Below, piece by piece: positions 1 through 7,914 of a stretch of 34,935 nt of DNA. The notes beneath the pieces were generated by a model. It was not told the origin of the DNA and searched no databases. It saw only the letters and a list, made by a program, of their open reading frames with translations. A program made the position numbers and the translations under genes. Origin of the DNA: Candidatus Rifleibacteriota bacterium (GTDB lineage: Bacteria > Muiribacteriota > UBA6191 > JACPRK01 > JACQZM01); NCBI GenBank assembly GCA_016213885.1, contig JACQZM010000072.1, positions 1 to 34,935 of the forward strand. The letters run 5' to 3'. How positions within the stretch are numbered: the stretch's first letter is position 1; every line of letters begins with the position of its first letter.

Positions 1-84
1 GAGGTCAAGCGTCTGAGGCCCCGAGCCGCGCCGGGCTTCGAGATGGTCCAGCTGATCAGGGAGCTGAAGCCGGAGACGTTCTAG
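1..84 (+). CDS. C-terminal end of an unidentified protein (5' truncated by window)
   Basis: Frame 1 is open from the first base to a TAG at 82-84 and encodes a 27-residue tail that ends in KPETF. It contains a mix of charged and hydrophobic residues and no recognisable motif. The next gene starts 37 bases later on the same strand, so the two may be co-transcribed. The fragment is too short to assign a function. It could also be a chance open frame, although the ordinary amino-acid composition and close spacing favour a real gene end. Confidence 0.45.
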   Translation, partial: EVKRLRPRAAPGFEMVQLIRELKPETF

Positions 85-121
85 CCGGCGGGGAGCCCGT
101 CGTCCGGGGGGTGTCTCGAAG

Positions 122-712
122 GTGAAGTTCGACCGGTTCTGCGAGCTCGTGAAGAGGGAATCTCGCAGGGTTCCCTCCGCCCTCTTCGCCGGCCTGGATG
201 GCGGTGTCCACTGCGAGCGCAAGGTCCGGCGGGACCCGGAGTCCCGGGAGATCTTCATCCTGGGGTACTACGAGCCGGCGAGTCCGCTGGGGCCGAGGAT
301 CGTTCTCCACCACGGGTCGTTCGAGAAGATGCGCTTCGGCACCGTGACCGAGTACGGCCGCGAGATCAGGATCACGCTCCGTCACGAGCTCAGACACCAC
401 TGGGAGGACCGGGCCGGGCTCCCGGACCTGAGGGAGGAAGACGCCCGGTGGCTCGCTTCCCACCGGCCCCGGCACGAAGGGCGCCGGGCCAGCAGACTGG
501 CCGTCGCCGCGGCGTGGGTCGCCGGCCTGTTCGCCGTGGTCGTCCTGGGGCTTCTTCCGATCATCTGCCTGGTGGAGCACCCGCTGCTCGGCATCGGGTG
601 CGGCATTCTGACCGGCCTCCTCGCCGCGTGGGTCATCCTGCCGGAACGGGCCGCGCCGCGCTCCAGGGACGGCCGACGAGGACGGCGAGGCTCCGGTCGC
701 TCGAGAGACTGA
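122..712 (+). CDS. Membrane-anchored zincin-like (MMP-like) metallopeptidase family protein
   Basis: This is a 196-residue protein with a GTG start. The centre carries HELRHHWED (residues 88-96), preceded by a beta-strand-like RITLR. That arrangement resembles the small predicted Zn-protease family (zincin_1/COG3824-like), in which HExxH supplies two zinc ligands and the catalytic Glu. Those proteins are normally soluble and about 120-130 residues long. Here roughly residues 123-175 form two hydrophobic segments, followed by an Arg-rich tail, so the catalytic domain is probably cytoplasmic and tethered to the membrane. No signal peptide is seen. The third zinc ligand cannot be named with confidence. 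The gene converges on the cytochrome operon, with 48 bases between the stop codons. Catalytic activity is inferred from the motif alone. Confidence 0.7.
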   Translation: MKFDRFCELVKRESRRVPSALFAGLDGGVHCERKVRRDPESREIFILGYYEPASPLGPRIVLHHGSFEKMRFGTVTEYGREIRITLRHELRHHWEDRAGLPDLREEDARWLASHRPRHEGRRASRLAVAAAWVAGLFAVVVLGLLPIICLVEHPLLGIGCGILTGLLAAWVILPERAAPRSRDGRRGRRGSGRSRD

Positions 713-760
713 CCGCTGGCCGACGCCGGCGTCCACGGCCCGGCGCTGTGGCGCCCTGCA

Positions 761-2140
761 TCACGGTCCGAGCGGGTGGGCCAGGTCGTTCACGGTCAAC
801 AGACCGTCCCAGTCCCTCTGCCTGGTCCGGTCGTGGTACAGATGGCATTCGACGCAATCCGCCCTGGCCCCCTGCCCGGGTCGATGACAGGCCCGGCATG
901 TGGCGATGCCCGGGAGCAGCACGTCGGAGCTCTGGCCGGAGGCGACCGCCTTGTCGTGGCAGGCCTTGCAGGCCAGCACGCGGTGCGCCTTGTGGCTGAA
1001 CCACGAGTGGACGAGCCAGCGTCTCGGGATCGACGACGCGTGGAACTCCGGGAGCTTCTCCGACTTCGATTTCAAGGTGTGACACAGGTTGCAGCTGGAC
1101 GCCCCGAACACCAGCGGCTTGATCGCGTCGAGCTCTTGCCGGACCCACTCGTCCAGCGGCGTCGGCGGCGGCCCCGATGGGGGTTCGGGGCTCGGCTCCG
1201 GGCTCGGCTCCGGAGACGGGGACGGAGCGGGCGACCCGCCGGGCGCCCGACGGGGTCCCGTGGTGCCGTGGGTGTCGTCGTCGGGGGACGGGGAAGGTGT
1301 GGGCAAAGGTGCGGGCGTCGGCGGTGGGGGCGGCGGCTCCGGCTCCGGCATGCCGCCCCGGAGCACCGCCGGGTGCTCCCAGGCGTACTCCGTGAACAGA
1401 CCCACCAGGAACGACCAGACCACGGCCGGCTTGTCGTGGGGAAGCTCCTTGTCCTTGAACCGCTCGTCGATGAGCAGCGGATGGCACTTCACGCAGTGGG
1501 TCCTGTACGTGAGGGGCAGCATGGAGACCCCGGCCGGGTCGGGCCTGTGGCAGTTCGAGCAGGTCAGGGTGACCCGGCCGGTCTGGGTCTTCAGGCCCGG
1601 CTTCAGGTGCTTGGCATGGGAGAACCGGACCCGGCACGGGTCCCTGTCCCGCCTCGCGAGCAGCGCCCACTCCGGGTGAGAGGCGTCGAACCTGACGATG
1701 CGACCGGCGAACCGGAGCTTGCCGTCTCGCGTCTTGAGATCCTGGTGACAGCGGGTACACGCCCGATCCGGGATCCGCACCTCCCCCCTCCTGTGGCTGT
1801 GCTCCCGGTGACACAGGACGCAGGCCGGCCGCTCGGTCTGGCTGTCGTGGTGGATCGCCCCGTCGTGACAGGTCAGGCAGGCCGAGTCGGGCGGCGCCCG
1901 GAACGGCCTCGTGTGACAGAGCGTGCACCGGTTCGCGAAGCTCGAGTGGTTGATGCTCACCGGTCCGCTCAGGTACGGGGTGGCGTCGCCCATGATGGCG
2001 GCGCCCAGGAGCCAGGCCAGGAGCGCCCCCGGCACCGCGAAGTTCAAGATCGCCATCAGCCGGCGGAACCGGGAAGGCCGGTGGATGTAGTCCACCCGGA
2101 TCCGGCTCGCCAGCTCCCTCGTCGAACGGATGCGCGGCAC
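761..2140 (-). CDS. Membrane-anchored decahaem cytochrome c
   Basis: The protein has 459 residues and ten CxxCH haem-c sites, starting at Cys 72, 88, 107, 128, 194, 216, 350, 391, 415 and 429. Six are in an N-terminal block and four in a C-terminal block. A Pro/Ser/Glu-rich linker (about residues 264-328, repeated PSPEP units) separates the blocks. A single hydrophobic helix (about 28-50) follows a basic N-terminus, so the haem domains should lie in the periplasm, where c-type haem is attached. Free His residues between motifs could act as distal ligands. This is the last gene of a three-gene operon, 13 bases after the di-haem membrane subunit. It is the likely electron acceptor or donor on the outer side of the complex. 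The linker suggests two rigid haem modules that can move relative to each other. The external partner is unknown. Confidence 0.9.
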   Translation of the reverse strand: MPRIRSTRELASRIRVDYIHRPSRFRRLMAILNFAVPGALLAWLLGAAIMGDATPYLSGPVSINHSSFANRCTLCHTRPFRAPPDSACLTCHDGAIHHDSQTERPACVLCHREHSHRRGEVRIPDRACTRCHQDLKTRDGKLRFAGRIVRFDASHPEWALLARRDRDPCRVRFSHAKHLKPGLKTQTGRVTLTCSNCHRPDPAGVSMLPLTYRTHCVKCHPLLIDERFKDKELPHDKPAVVWSFLVGLFTEYAWEHPAVLRGGMPEPEPPPPPPTPAPLPTPSPSPDDDTHGTTGPRRAPGGSPAPSPSPEPSPEPSPEPPSGPPPTPLDEWVRQELDAIKPLVFGASSCNLCHTLKSKSEKLPEFHASSIPRRWLVHSWFSHKAHRVLACKACHDKAVASGQSSDVLLPGIATCRACHRPGQGARADCVECHLYHDRTRQRDWDGLLTVNDLAHPLGP

Positions 2141-2153
2141 GTGGGTCCCCTTC

Positions 2154-3023
2154 TCAGTACCGCAGCGCCACGACGGCGTGGACCGCGGAGAGGAACAGCA
2201 GAGCGTACGACAGCGGAACGTGGACGAACAGCCAGGCCACCAGCCTGCCGTGGAGCCGCTGCTGCTTCCTGAGCTGGCGGGACTCCTCGCAGGCCGACTC
2301 GAGCATGGAGAGCGTCTCCTTGAACGCCGGCGGGAGCACCTTCCTCATGTGGACGAACGGCCCGGCGTCCCACAGCCGGTGACTGAACGGATCGAGCTTC
2401 GAGGGTTCGCCGAGCAGATAGGGCCTGACCACGTGGAAGTGGAACGTCTTGAGCGGTTCGCTGCCCTCCGGCGGAGCCGCGGCAGTGGCCGTGGCCGTGG
2501 CGTCCCCCGGCTCGGACCGGGCCGGAGAGGTCGCCGCGTTGACGTGGGCGTCCGCCTCGTCCACCAGCTGCCCCAGGACGTGAGGTATCTCCTCGAACAC
2601 CGACTCCCTCGGAAGCTCGGTCATCATCCGCGTGGGAAACGACTGCTGGAGCGTCAGCCCGAACACGCCGGAGCCGAGGACGAAGACGAACAGGCCCATC
2701 AGCACCGTGCTCAGGGTACCGCCGAGCTGGAATCCGCTGTGGAACAGGATGCAGAGGAAGCCGAACGCCCCGACGTACAGGTGGACCTTGAGCCACCAGG
2801 CAGCGGGGCCGATGAGGAGCGTCCGCACCCTCCGTCGCCAGCCCAGGAGCCCCACCACCAGCATCGCCGCGGTCCCCACGAAACCGTAGACGAGGCCCAC
2901 GACGCTCCCGCCGGACGGCCCGTGGAGGGAGACCAGGTGGTACGGGACGTACCCCGCGGTCGCCACGAGCGAGGCCGTGACGGTCCCGAAGACCCAGCCG
3001 CGGTGGGTGTCGTCGATCAGCAT
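2154..3023 (-). CDS. Di-haem cytochrome b-type integral membrane subunit
   Basis: A 289-residue membrane protein with about five hydrophobic helices (near 11-31, 40-61, 77-98, 103-127 and 259-286). A long hydrophilic stretch lies between helices 4 and 5. Two helices each hold a pair of His spaced 14 apart, H81/H95 and H268/H282. This H-x13-H spacing is the one used by cytochrome b of bc1-type complexes to bind two b haems across the membrane. The ATG overlaps the stop codon of the FeS gene by one base (TGATG), which implies translational coupling. It probably carries electrons between the cytoplasmic FeS subunit and the decahaem cytochrome. The family was not recognised by name. It could be a distant relative of the cytochrome b561 or NarI-type subunits, and haem binding is inferred from the paired histidines. 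Confidence 0.75.
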   Translation of the reverse strand: MLIDDTHRGWVFGTVTASLVATAGYVPYHLVSLHGPSGGSVVGLVYGFVGTAAMLVVGLLGWRRRVRTLLIGPAAWWLKVHLYVGAFGFLCILFHSGFQLGGTLSTVLMGLFVFVLGSGVFGLTLQQSFPTRMMTELPRESVFEEIPHVLGQLVDEADAHVNAATSPARSEPGDATATATAAAPPEGSEPLKTFHFHVVRPYLLGEPSKLDPFSHRLWDAGPFVHMRKVLPPAFKETLSMLESACEESRQLRKQQRLHGRLVAWLFVHVPLSYALLFLSAVHAVVALRY

Positions 3024-5107
3024 CAGCCCTTGAACCCCTTGAACTTCGGGATGACCCCCACGAAGCGGGCGAAGTGGTCCCTGGGGTCGGTGCGGGCCGC
3101 CGCCTCGTGGGGACAGGCAAAGACGCACCGGGGCCCGCCGGACTGGCCGCGACACAGGTCGCACGAGAACGCCAGCCTCTTCGACTGGGCCACCATCTCC
3201 CCGGGCCTCTCGGGGTGGGGCGACAGCACCTGCACGTCGTGGAGCCTGATCGATCCGTAGGGGCACTGGACCGCGCACTTGGCGCAGCCGATGCACCACT
3301 CCTCGATGGCCACGTCCTTCCCGGCCTCGCGGCGGATCGCCCCGACGGGACAGCCGATCATGCACAGCGGGTCGTTGCACGAGCGGCACGCCGCCGCCAC
3401 GAGGAACCGATCGAACCGCTGTCCGTCCCGGACGAACCGGGCCACGCCTCCGTGGCTGTCCGCGCACGCCCGGACGCACTCATCGCACCGGGTGCATCGC
3501 TCCAGGTCGACGAGGAGCACGTCCTGGACCTCCGACAGCCCCTGGCCGATGAACTCGCCGAGGTTCCCGGCAGAGAGGTTCAGCGTCCGGGTCCGTTCGA
3601 TGTCCAGCTGACGCTCCGCCTTCATCAAGAGCGCCGACTTCACCTGGGGGTGGGACTCCAGGATCCCTTCCAGATCGCGGTTCATGAGACGCACGATCTC
3701 CACGCGATCCACGGCCGTGATGGTGGTGGCCCGCTGTCTCTCCACGCCCAAAAGGCCCAGCTCCCCCAGCGCCTCGCCCCGGCCGCAGTAGCCCACCACC
3801 ATCTCGGCGCCGCTGGGGGTGCGCTTCGTGATCTTGACCGTGCCGGTCCTGACCAGGATCAGGCTGTCGGCCGGATCGCCCTGGTACCAGATCGTGAAGG
3901 TGCGTGGGTCCAGGTTCCGCTCCACTTTCTGGAGGCTCTCCACGTACGGGGAGTAGGTCTCGAACCTGGCCCTGTCGAGCAGCGGCTCCAGCACCCGGTC
4001 TTCCAGGTTCGTGAACAGCGCGATCTGGTTGAGGTGGGTCTTCAGGGAGCGCTGCCTGTACTTGGCGTCGAGCTCCCTCTTCATGGGGTGGCCCGGCTTC
4101 AGCAGCTGGTCCACGAACCAGCGCAGCATCTCCAGGACCGTGCAATCGGTGGTGGCCTTCACCGTGGCGGAGCGGGGGTAGAAGTTGATGCAGCTGATCT
4201 CGCCGAACAGATCTCCGGCGCCGAGAGTGCCGACCATCTCGATCGGCTCGCCGGCCCCGTCCGCTCCGGCCGCCGAGGGGCTGGGGGTCGGGTGGGTGAT
4301 GGAGCTCATGGCGCTGATGGAGCCGACGGTCTCGACCCGGATCTGCTTCGTGGGCGCGTGCTGGACCCAGACCTCCAGCGACCCCTGCTCCACGTAGAAC
4401 GCCGTGGACCCGAACTCGCCCTCCCGGCACACGACCTCGCCGGCGGAGAGCCGCCGGCGAACCACCATTCCCTGGTAGTCCTCCAGGGCGCGACGGCTGA
4501 TCATGCCTGCCCGGTCGCCCACGCCGAACGCCGGGACCGCGGCGATCTGGTCCGGCGTCAACGGGTCGCCCACCAGCACCACATCGGCGCCGGGGCGGCG
4601 GTATGCCCTGTCCAGCTGATCCTTGTACCGGGGGTCGGCCCTGAGCAGGGCGAGCATCGGAGCGCCGATCTCCAGCACCGTGGAGGCCTGGACCGCCACC
4701 AGACTGGCCGGTCGCGGGAACGCCGGAGCGTCGCTCCTGGAGCGGGTGACGCACAGCTCCGCGAACAGGTCACCGGGCTCCAGGTGAGCGATCGGGTCGC
4801 CGGAGATCGTCTGGACTGGCCGGTCCAGCACCGCCCATGGGGCCTCCTTGGAGCTGGTCCAGCGGGCGCCCCAGGACCGGTAGACGCTGGCGAGCCACCC
4901 CGGCCGCGACGAGGCGTGAATCGTGGCCCGGCCGTTCTCCAGCATGAGCGCCGTGGTCGCCCGCTCCCCCTCCCGGCAGATCACCTCGCCCTTGGCCACC
5001 CGGGTGCGCCTGACCGCCGCGCAGGCCCTGGCGAGCTGGGCCGCGGGGACCGCGGAGAAGAAGGGGATCCTGGCGAGATCGTCGGCGGTGACCGGCTCGG
5101 TGGACAT
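3023..5107 (-). CDS. Triple cyclic-nucleotide-binding domain protein fused to a four-cluster [4Fe-4S] ferredoxin module
   Basis: A 694-residue protein. Three cNMP-binding (Crp-like) beta-barrel domains lie at about 12-160, 190-340 and 357-500. Domains 2 and 3 keep a phosphate-binding-cassette pattern (FGEISC..PRSATV and GELGLL..RQRATT), while domain 1 is degenerate. Residues 535-670 carry four four-Cys sets (C538/541/544/548, C574/577/582/586, C605/608/611/615, C649/652/661/665), typical of DmsB/HybA-type electron-transfer subunits. No signal peptide or twin-arginine motif precedes them, so this subunit should be cytoplasmic. The ATG at 5107 was chosen because the open frame further upstream runs into a dispersed intergenic repeat. 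It is the first gene of the operon with the b-type and decahaem subunits. Nucleotide binding could gate electron transfer, but this is inference. No helix-turn-helix is seen, so it is not a transcription factor. Confidence 0.85.
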   Translation of the reverse strand: MSTEPVTADDLARIPFFSAVPAAQLARACAAVRRTRVAKGEVICREGERATTALMLENGRATIHASSRPGWLASVYRSWGARWTSSKEAPWAVLDRPVQTISGDPIAHLEPGDLFAELCVTRSRSDAPAFPRPASLVAVQASTVLEIGAPMLALLRADPRYKDQLDRAYRRPGADVVLVGDPLTPDQIAAVPAFGVGDRAGMISRRALEDYQGMVVRRRLSAGEVVCREGEFGSTAFYVEQGSLEVWVQHAPTKQIRVETVGSISAMSSITHPTPSPSAAGADGAGEPIEMVGTLGAGDLFGEISCINFYPRSATVKATTDCTVLEMLRWFVDQLLKPGHPMKRELDAKYRQRSLKTHLNQIALFTNLEDRVLEPLLDRARFETYSPYVESLQKVERNLDPRTFTIWYQGDPADSLILVRTGTVKITKRTPSGAEMVVGYCGRGEALGELGLLGVERQRATTITAVDRVEIVRLMNRDLEGILESHPQVKSALLMKAERQLDIERTRTLNLSAGNLGEFIGQGLSEVQDVLLVDLERCTRCDECVRACADSHGGVARFVRDGQRFDRFLVAAACRSCNDPLCMIGCPVGAIRREAGKDVAIEEWCIGCAKCAVQCPYGSIRLHDVQVLSPHPERPGEMVAQSKRLAFSCDLCRGQSGGPRCVFACPHEAAARTDPRDHFARFVGVIPKFKGFKG

Positions 5108-5150
5108 GATCTTTCGATGCGGAGCGGTCCGGCTCCGGCAGGCGACGGTG

Positions 5151-5159
5151 AGCATATCA
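5151..5159 (-). promoter_or_regulatory. Candidate extended -10 promoter of the redox operon
   Basis: The minus strand reads TGATATGCT, a TGn plus TATGCT extended -10 element. It would start transcription about 37 bases before the ATG at 5107. No good -35 hexamer lies at the usual distance, which is tolerated by extended -10 promoters. The same TGnTAnnnT shape occurs upstream of four other genes here. Confidence 0.4.
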
Positions 5160-5189
5160 CGATCCACCGGCCCGCGGAAACGGAGGGGC

Positions 5190-5325
5190 GCTTCCAGGAT
5201 ACCCCAGCTGGTTCGCGGAGTCGGGCCTGTGATCAGGCCCCGGCCTGGCTGCAGAGTCACCGAGGACGTGGAGGGGGTTCATTCGAAGTCGCGCTCGGGG
5301 GAGAGAGGAAAGAGGAGGGGATCCC
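5190..5325 (+). repeat. Dispersed intergenic palindromic repeat, copy 1 (modular, incomplete)
   Basis: This fills most of the 304-base gap between the divergent starts at 5107 and 5412. The first part aligns by eye with 15912-15980. It includes CAGGCC-NN-GGCCTG (5234-5247), which can pair either internally or with GGCCTG at 5224-5229. It is followed by GAAGTCGCGCTCGGGGG and a GGAAAGAGGAGGGGATCC module, both also found in the other copies. The second hairpin arm, GCGCGAC, is missing here. The repeat lies upstream of both divergent genes and could influence either one. Confidence 0.6.
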
Positions 5326-5327
5326 GA

Positions 5328-5356
5328 TTGACGACCGCGAGGGCGCCTCCTATCAT
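5328..5356 (+). promoter_or_regulatory. Candidate sigma-70 promoter for the secreted coiled-coil protein
   Basis: TTGACG (5328-5333) and TATCAT (5351-5356) are separated by exactly 17 bases, matching the -35/-10 spacing of housekeeping promoters. Transcription would start near 5363, giving a leader of about 50 bases before the ATG at 5412. An ATG at 5361 would be essentially leaderless from this promoter, which is one reason the downstream start was preferred. Confidence 0.6.
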
Positions 5357-5411
5357 TTAGATGCCCCCTTCCCCTGCTCCACCGGGTCCGCTGGACCCCG
5401 AGGTCGCTGGC

Positions 5412-6245
5412 ATGGCTCCTCGCGCACTCACCATCCGGGCGCTGGCGCTCGTGGCCGGCCTCATGATGGCCCGGGCGACGCTGGCCGACACGGTGGTGTT
5501 CAAGACCGGGTCGACCCTGGAGGGAGCGGCCACCGTCAAGGGCGACGTCCTGGAGCTCCGGGTTCCAGAGGGCGTCCTCTCTTTCTCCAGGCAGCTGATC
5601 GCCGAGGTGCGCCCGGGCCTGACCCGGCTCCAGGAGCTCGAGCGTGACCGGGCCAGGCTGACCCCCAAAGACAGCGAGGGACGGTGGCAGCTGGTCGCCT
5701 TCTGCGAGGCCCACGGTCTGAAGTCCCAGGCCAGGGAGATGGCGCGGGAGGTCCTGGCGCTGGCCCCGGACCACGAGGGGGCGAGGCAGCGTCTGGGGTT
5801 TCGCAGGTACCAGGGCCGCTGGGTCACCCCGGAGGATGTCTACCGGGAGCTGGGGCTGGTGCAGGTCAGGGGCGAGTGGATGACCCCCGGCGCCGCCTCC
5901 CGGCTGGGGGAGCTGGAGCGCCGGCTCGACCGGGTGCAGGCCCAGATCGCCCAGCTGGCCAGCGAGAACTCCCAGCTGGCCGAGTCGTTCTCCCAGGCCC
6001 GCCAGGAGGTGGTCGACAAGGAGCGATCGTCCAGCGACAGGATCGCCCGTCTCCAGGAGCAGCTGGACAGCGAGCGGTCGAGATCGAGCTCGTCAGGGGG
6101 CATCCTGGTGGGCCCGGCCTGGTGGCCCCCGGTCACCGCCGCCTACTATCGCCCGGCGCTCCCCAGACCGATCCCGGTGTTCCAGCCCGGCCAGTCCGTC
6201 GCGACCCAGCCGTTCTGTGGCACCAGCCTCAGGGTCAACCGGTGA
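5412..6245 (+). CDS. Secreted coiled-coil protein with a short N-terminal beta domain
   Basis: A 277-residue protein. The ATG at 5412 has a GAGG at 5400-5403, eight bases upstream, and opens directly on a signal peptide (residues 1-25, cleavage after RATLA). An in-frame ATG at 5361 would place a Pro-rich extension before the signal. After the signal, residues 26-65 look like a short beta-rich domain (DTVVFKTGSTLEG...). Residues 70-125 are helical, 126-160 hold two short GRW/GEW-VTP/MTP units, and 163-225 form a coiled coil. A Pro/aromatic tail contains one Cys. This overall pattern resembles uncharacterised envelope proteins of Planctomycetes and Acidobacteria, but I do not recognise a named family. 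It precedes the MacAB-like genes by 230 bases, with a repeat and a candidate promoter between, so it is probably its own transcript. Confidence 0.75.
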   Translation: MAPRALTIRALALVAGLMMARATLADTVVFKTGSTLEGAATVKGDVLELRVPEGVLSFSRQLIAEVRPGLTRLQELERDRARLTPKDSEGRWQLVAFCEAHGLKSQAREMAREVLALAPDHEGARQRLGFRRYQGRWVTPEDVYRELGLVQVRGEWMTPGAASRLGELERRLDRVQAQIAQLASENSQLAESFSQARQEVVDKERSSSDRIARLQEQLDSERSRSSSSGGILVGPAWWPPVTAAYYRPALPRPIPVFQPGQSVATQPFCGTSLRVNR

Positions 6246-6247
6246 AG

Positions 6248-6345
6248 ACCCGGCGCCTCGCCGGGTCCGAGTCGCGCCCCCGAGCGCGACCTCGATCCGG
6301 ATCCCCTCCTCTTTCCTCTCCCCCCCGAGCGCGACCTCGATCCGG
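6248..6345 (-). repeat. Dispersed intergenic palindromic repeat, copy 2 (two hairpins, reverse orientation)
   Basis: Lies just after the stop at 6245. ACCCGGCG/CGCCGGGT (6248-6266, loop CCT) and GTCGCGC/GCGCGAC (6271-6290, 6-base loop) form two adjacent hairpins. A 20-base segment at 6281-6300 recurs exactly at 6326-6345. The element is the reverse complement of the copy at 15982-16052. The first hairpin differs from that copy by one paired change that keeps the stem. It could act as a transcript end for the upstream gene, although no T-run follows. Confidence 0.7.
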
Positions 6346-6424
6346 CTCTCCTCCGCATCACAGGCCGCGCTCCGTGAAACAGGTAAACGATCCCGGCGGA
6401 CCGTCCCCATCGGAGAGCCGGACG

Positions 6425-6433
6425 TGCTACCCT
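6425..6433 (+). promoter_or_regulatory. Candidate extended -10 promoter of the efflux operon
   Basis: TGCTACCCT fits TGn plus a -10 hexamer and lies 42 bases before the ATG at 6476. No convincing -35 is present. Support comes mainly from its position and from the same motif shape upstream of other genes in the window. Confidence 0.35.
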
Positions 6434-6475
6434 GATCGGGCCCGCCTCACCGTGACCGGCGGCCCCTGACGACCC

Positions 6476-7900
6476 ATGGCCCAGACCAAGCCGAAATCCC
6501 GAAAGATCTGGTGGTTCCTGGCACTCATCGTCCTGGCGGCGATCGCCTACGGCGTCGTCAGGTGGCGGAAGAAGCCGGAGGTGGAGGTCCAGACCAGCAA
6601 GGTGCTGCGCCAGGACCTGACGTCCATCGTCACGGCCTCCGGGGAGATCAAGCCGCTCAACTGGGTCAACATCAGCGCCACGGCCTACGGCCAGATCACC
6701 AGCATCCTCGTGAAAGAGGGGCAGCGGGTGAAGAAGGGCCAGGTGCTGGTCCTGCTGGAATCGATCCAGCCCGCCGCCGACGTGCTGGCCCAGAAGGCGT
6801 CGATCAACACCGCCCAGGCCGACGTGAGGTCCGTCGACGCGGCGGTCCAGGCCGCCGACGCGGCCCACGTCACGGCCCGGGCCGACCTGGCCCGGGCCCA
6901 GGCCGAGGAGGAGAAGGCGCGGCTCGAGTTCGGTCGCGTGGAGGGCCTGTTCAAAGAGCGATTCGCCAGCCAGTCCGACCACGACGCGGCCCGGGTGGCC
7001 CACCGCGTGGCCAGGGCCGCCATCGCCCGGGCCGAGGCGCTGGTCAACCAGACCAAGGGTCAGGCCGACCAGGCCCGCGCCCAGGCCGCCAGCGCCAGGG
7101 CCCGGGTGGAGCAGATGAAGGCCAACCTCACCCGGGTGACCAACATCCTCACCAAGACCAGCTTCGTGGCGCCGCTCGACGGCCTGGTGACCAACCTGCC
7201 GGTCCACGTGGGCGAGAACGTGGTGATGGGCATCCAGAACGCCCCCGGAAGCTCTCTCCTGACCATCGCCGACATGTCCATCATCACGGCGGAGGTGAAG
7301 GTCGACGAGACCGACATCGTGAACGTCCACCTGGGCGAGGTGGCGGAGGTGACCATCGACGCCTTCCCGGACCGGAAGTTCACCGGCAAGGTGACGGAGA
7401 TCGGCAACACGGCCATCATCCGCTCCACCGGCCAGGCCACGTCGCTCTCCAGCGCCGCCAGCCAGGAGGCCAAGGACTTCAAGGTGGTGGTGACGCTCGA
7501 CAAGCCGCCTGCCGGCCTGAGGCCCGGGTTCTCCACCACCGCCAAGATCCAGACCGCCACCCGGAAGGCCGTGCTGACCGTGCCGCTGCAGGCCGTGGCG
7601 GTCCGCCAGAAGTGCGACCTGGACGTGGACGATGAGGGGCAGCCGCGGCCGTCCACGGGCTCCAGGACCCCGCCGGACAAGACGGAGCTCCAGGGCCTGT
7701 TCGTCGTCACGAACGGGAGATCGCTGTTCGTCCAGGTGAAGACCGGGATCACCGGCATCTCCGACGTGGAGGTGACCGGCGAGCTCAAGGAGGGCGACGA
7801 GGTGGTGACCGGCAGCTACAAGGTGCTCCGGACGATCAGACCTCGCACCCGCGTCCGGGTCAACAACGAGGTGACCGAGAAGAGCGAAACCGAATCCTGA
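6476..7900 (+). CDS. macA: MacA-like periplasmic adaptor (HlyD/RND membrane fusion family)
   Basis: A 474-residue protein with one N-terminal membrane helix (about 11-27) after a basic start, then a periplasmic region. The biotinyl-lipoyl half-motifs are visible: [27 protein letters not shown] early, and ..[10 protein letters not shown] after the hairpin. A long Ala/Gln/Arg-rich alpha-helical hairpin (about 105-215) lies between them, followed by beta-barrel and membrane-proximal domains. Such adaptors link an inner-membrane ABC transporter to an outer-membrane TolC-type channel. The ATPase gene follows after 14 bases and two MacB-type permeases come next, so this is the adaptor of a tripartite export system. 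No TolC-like gene is visible nearby. The substrate (macrolide, peptide or lipid) cannot be read from the sequence. Confidence 0.85.
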   Translation: MAQTKPKSRKIWWFLALIVLAAIAYGVVRWRKKPEVEVQTSKVLRQDLTSIVTASGEIKPLNWVNISATAYGQITSILVKEGQRVKKGQVLVLLESIQPAADVLAQKASINTAQADVRSVDAAVQAADAAHVTARADLARAQAEEEKARLEFGRVEGLFKERFASQSDHDAARVAHRVARAAIARAEALVNQTKGQADQARAQAASARARVEQMKANLTRVTNILTKTSFVAPLDGLVTNLPVHVGENVVMGIQNAPGSSLLTIADMSIITAEVKVDETDIVNVHLGEVAEVTIDAFPDRKFTGKVTEIGNTAIIRSTGQATSLSSAASQEAKDFKVVVTLDKPPAGLRPGFSTTAKIQTATRKAVLTVPLQAVAVRQKCDLDVDDEGQPRPSTGSRTPPDKTELQGLFVVTNGRSLFVQVKTGITGISDVEVTGELKEGDEVVTGSYKVLRTIRPRTRVRVNNEVTEKSETES

Positions 7901-7914
7901 GCGGCGACGCCTGC

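Noticed and set aside
742..755. GGCGC-TGTG-GCGCC hairpin between the zincin-like and cytochrome genes as terminator
   Set aside because: Stem of only five pairs and no T-run. Such hairpins are common by chance in this GC-rich DNA.
633..1928. Long minus-strand open frame over the decahaem cytochrome
   Set aside because: Arg/Gly/Pro-rich translation with no motif. It is another frame of the same strand, whose true frame has ten CxxCH sites.
5108..5260. Upstream extension of the cNMP-FeS protein to a start at 5260
   Set aside because: The extension reads through a dispersed intergenic repeat and contains nothing like a cNMP domain. ATG 5107 is a better start.
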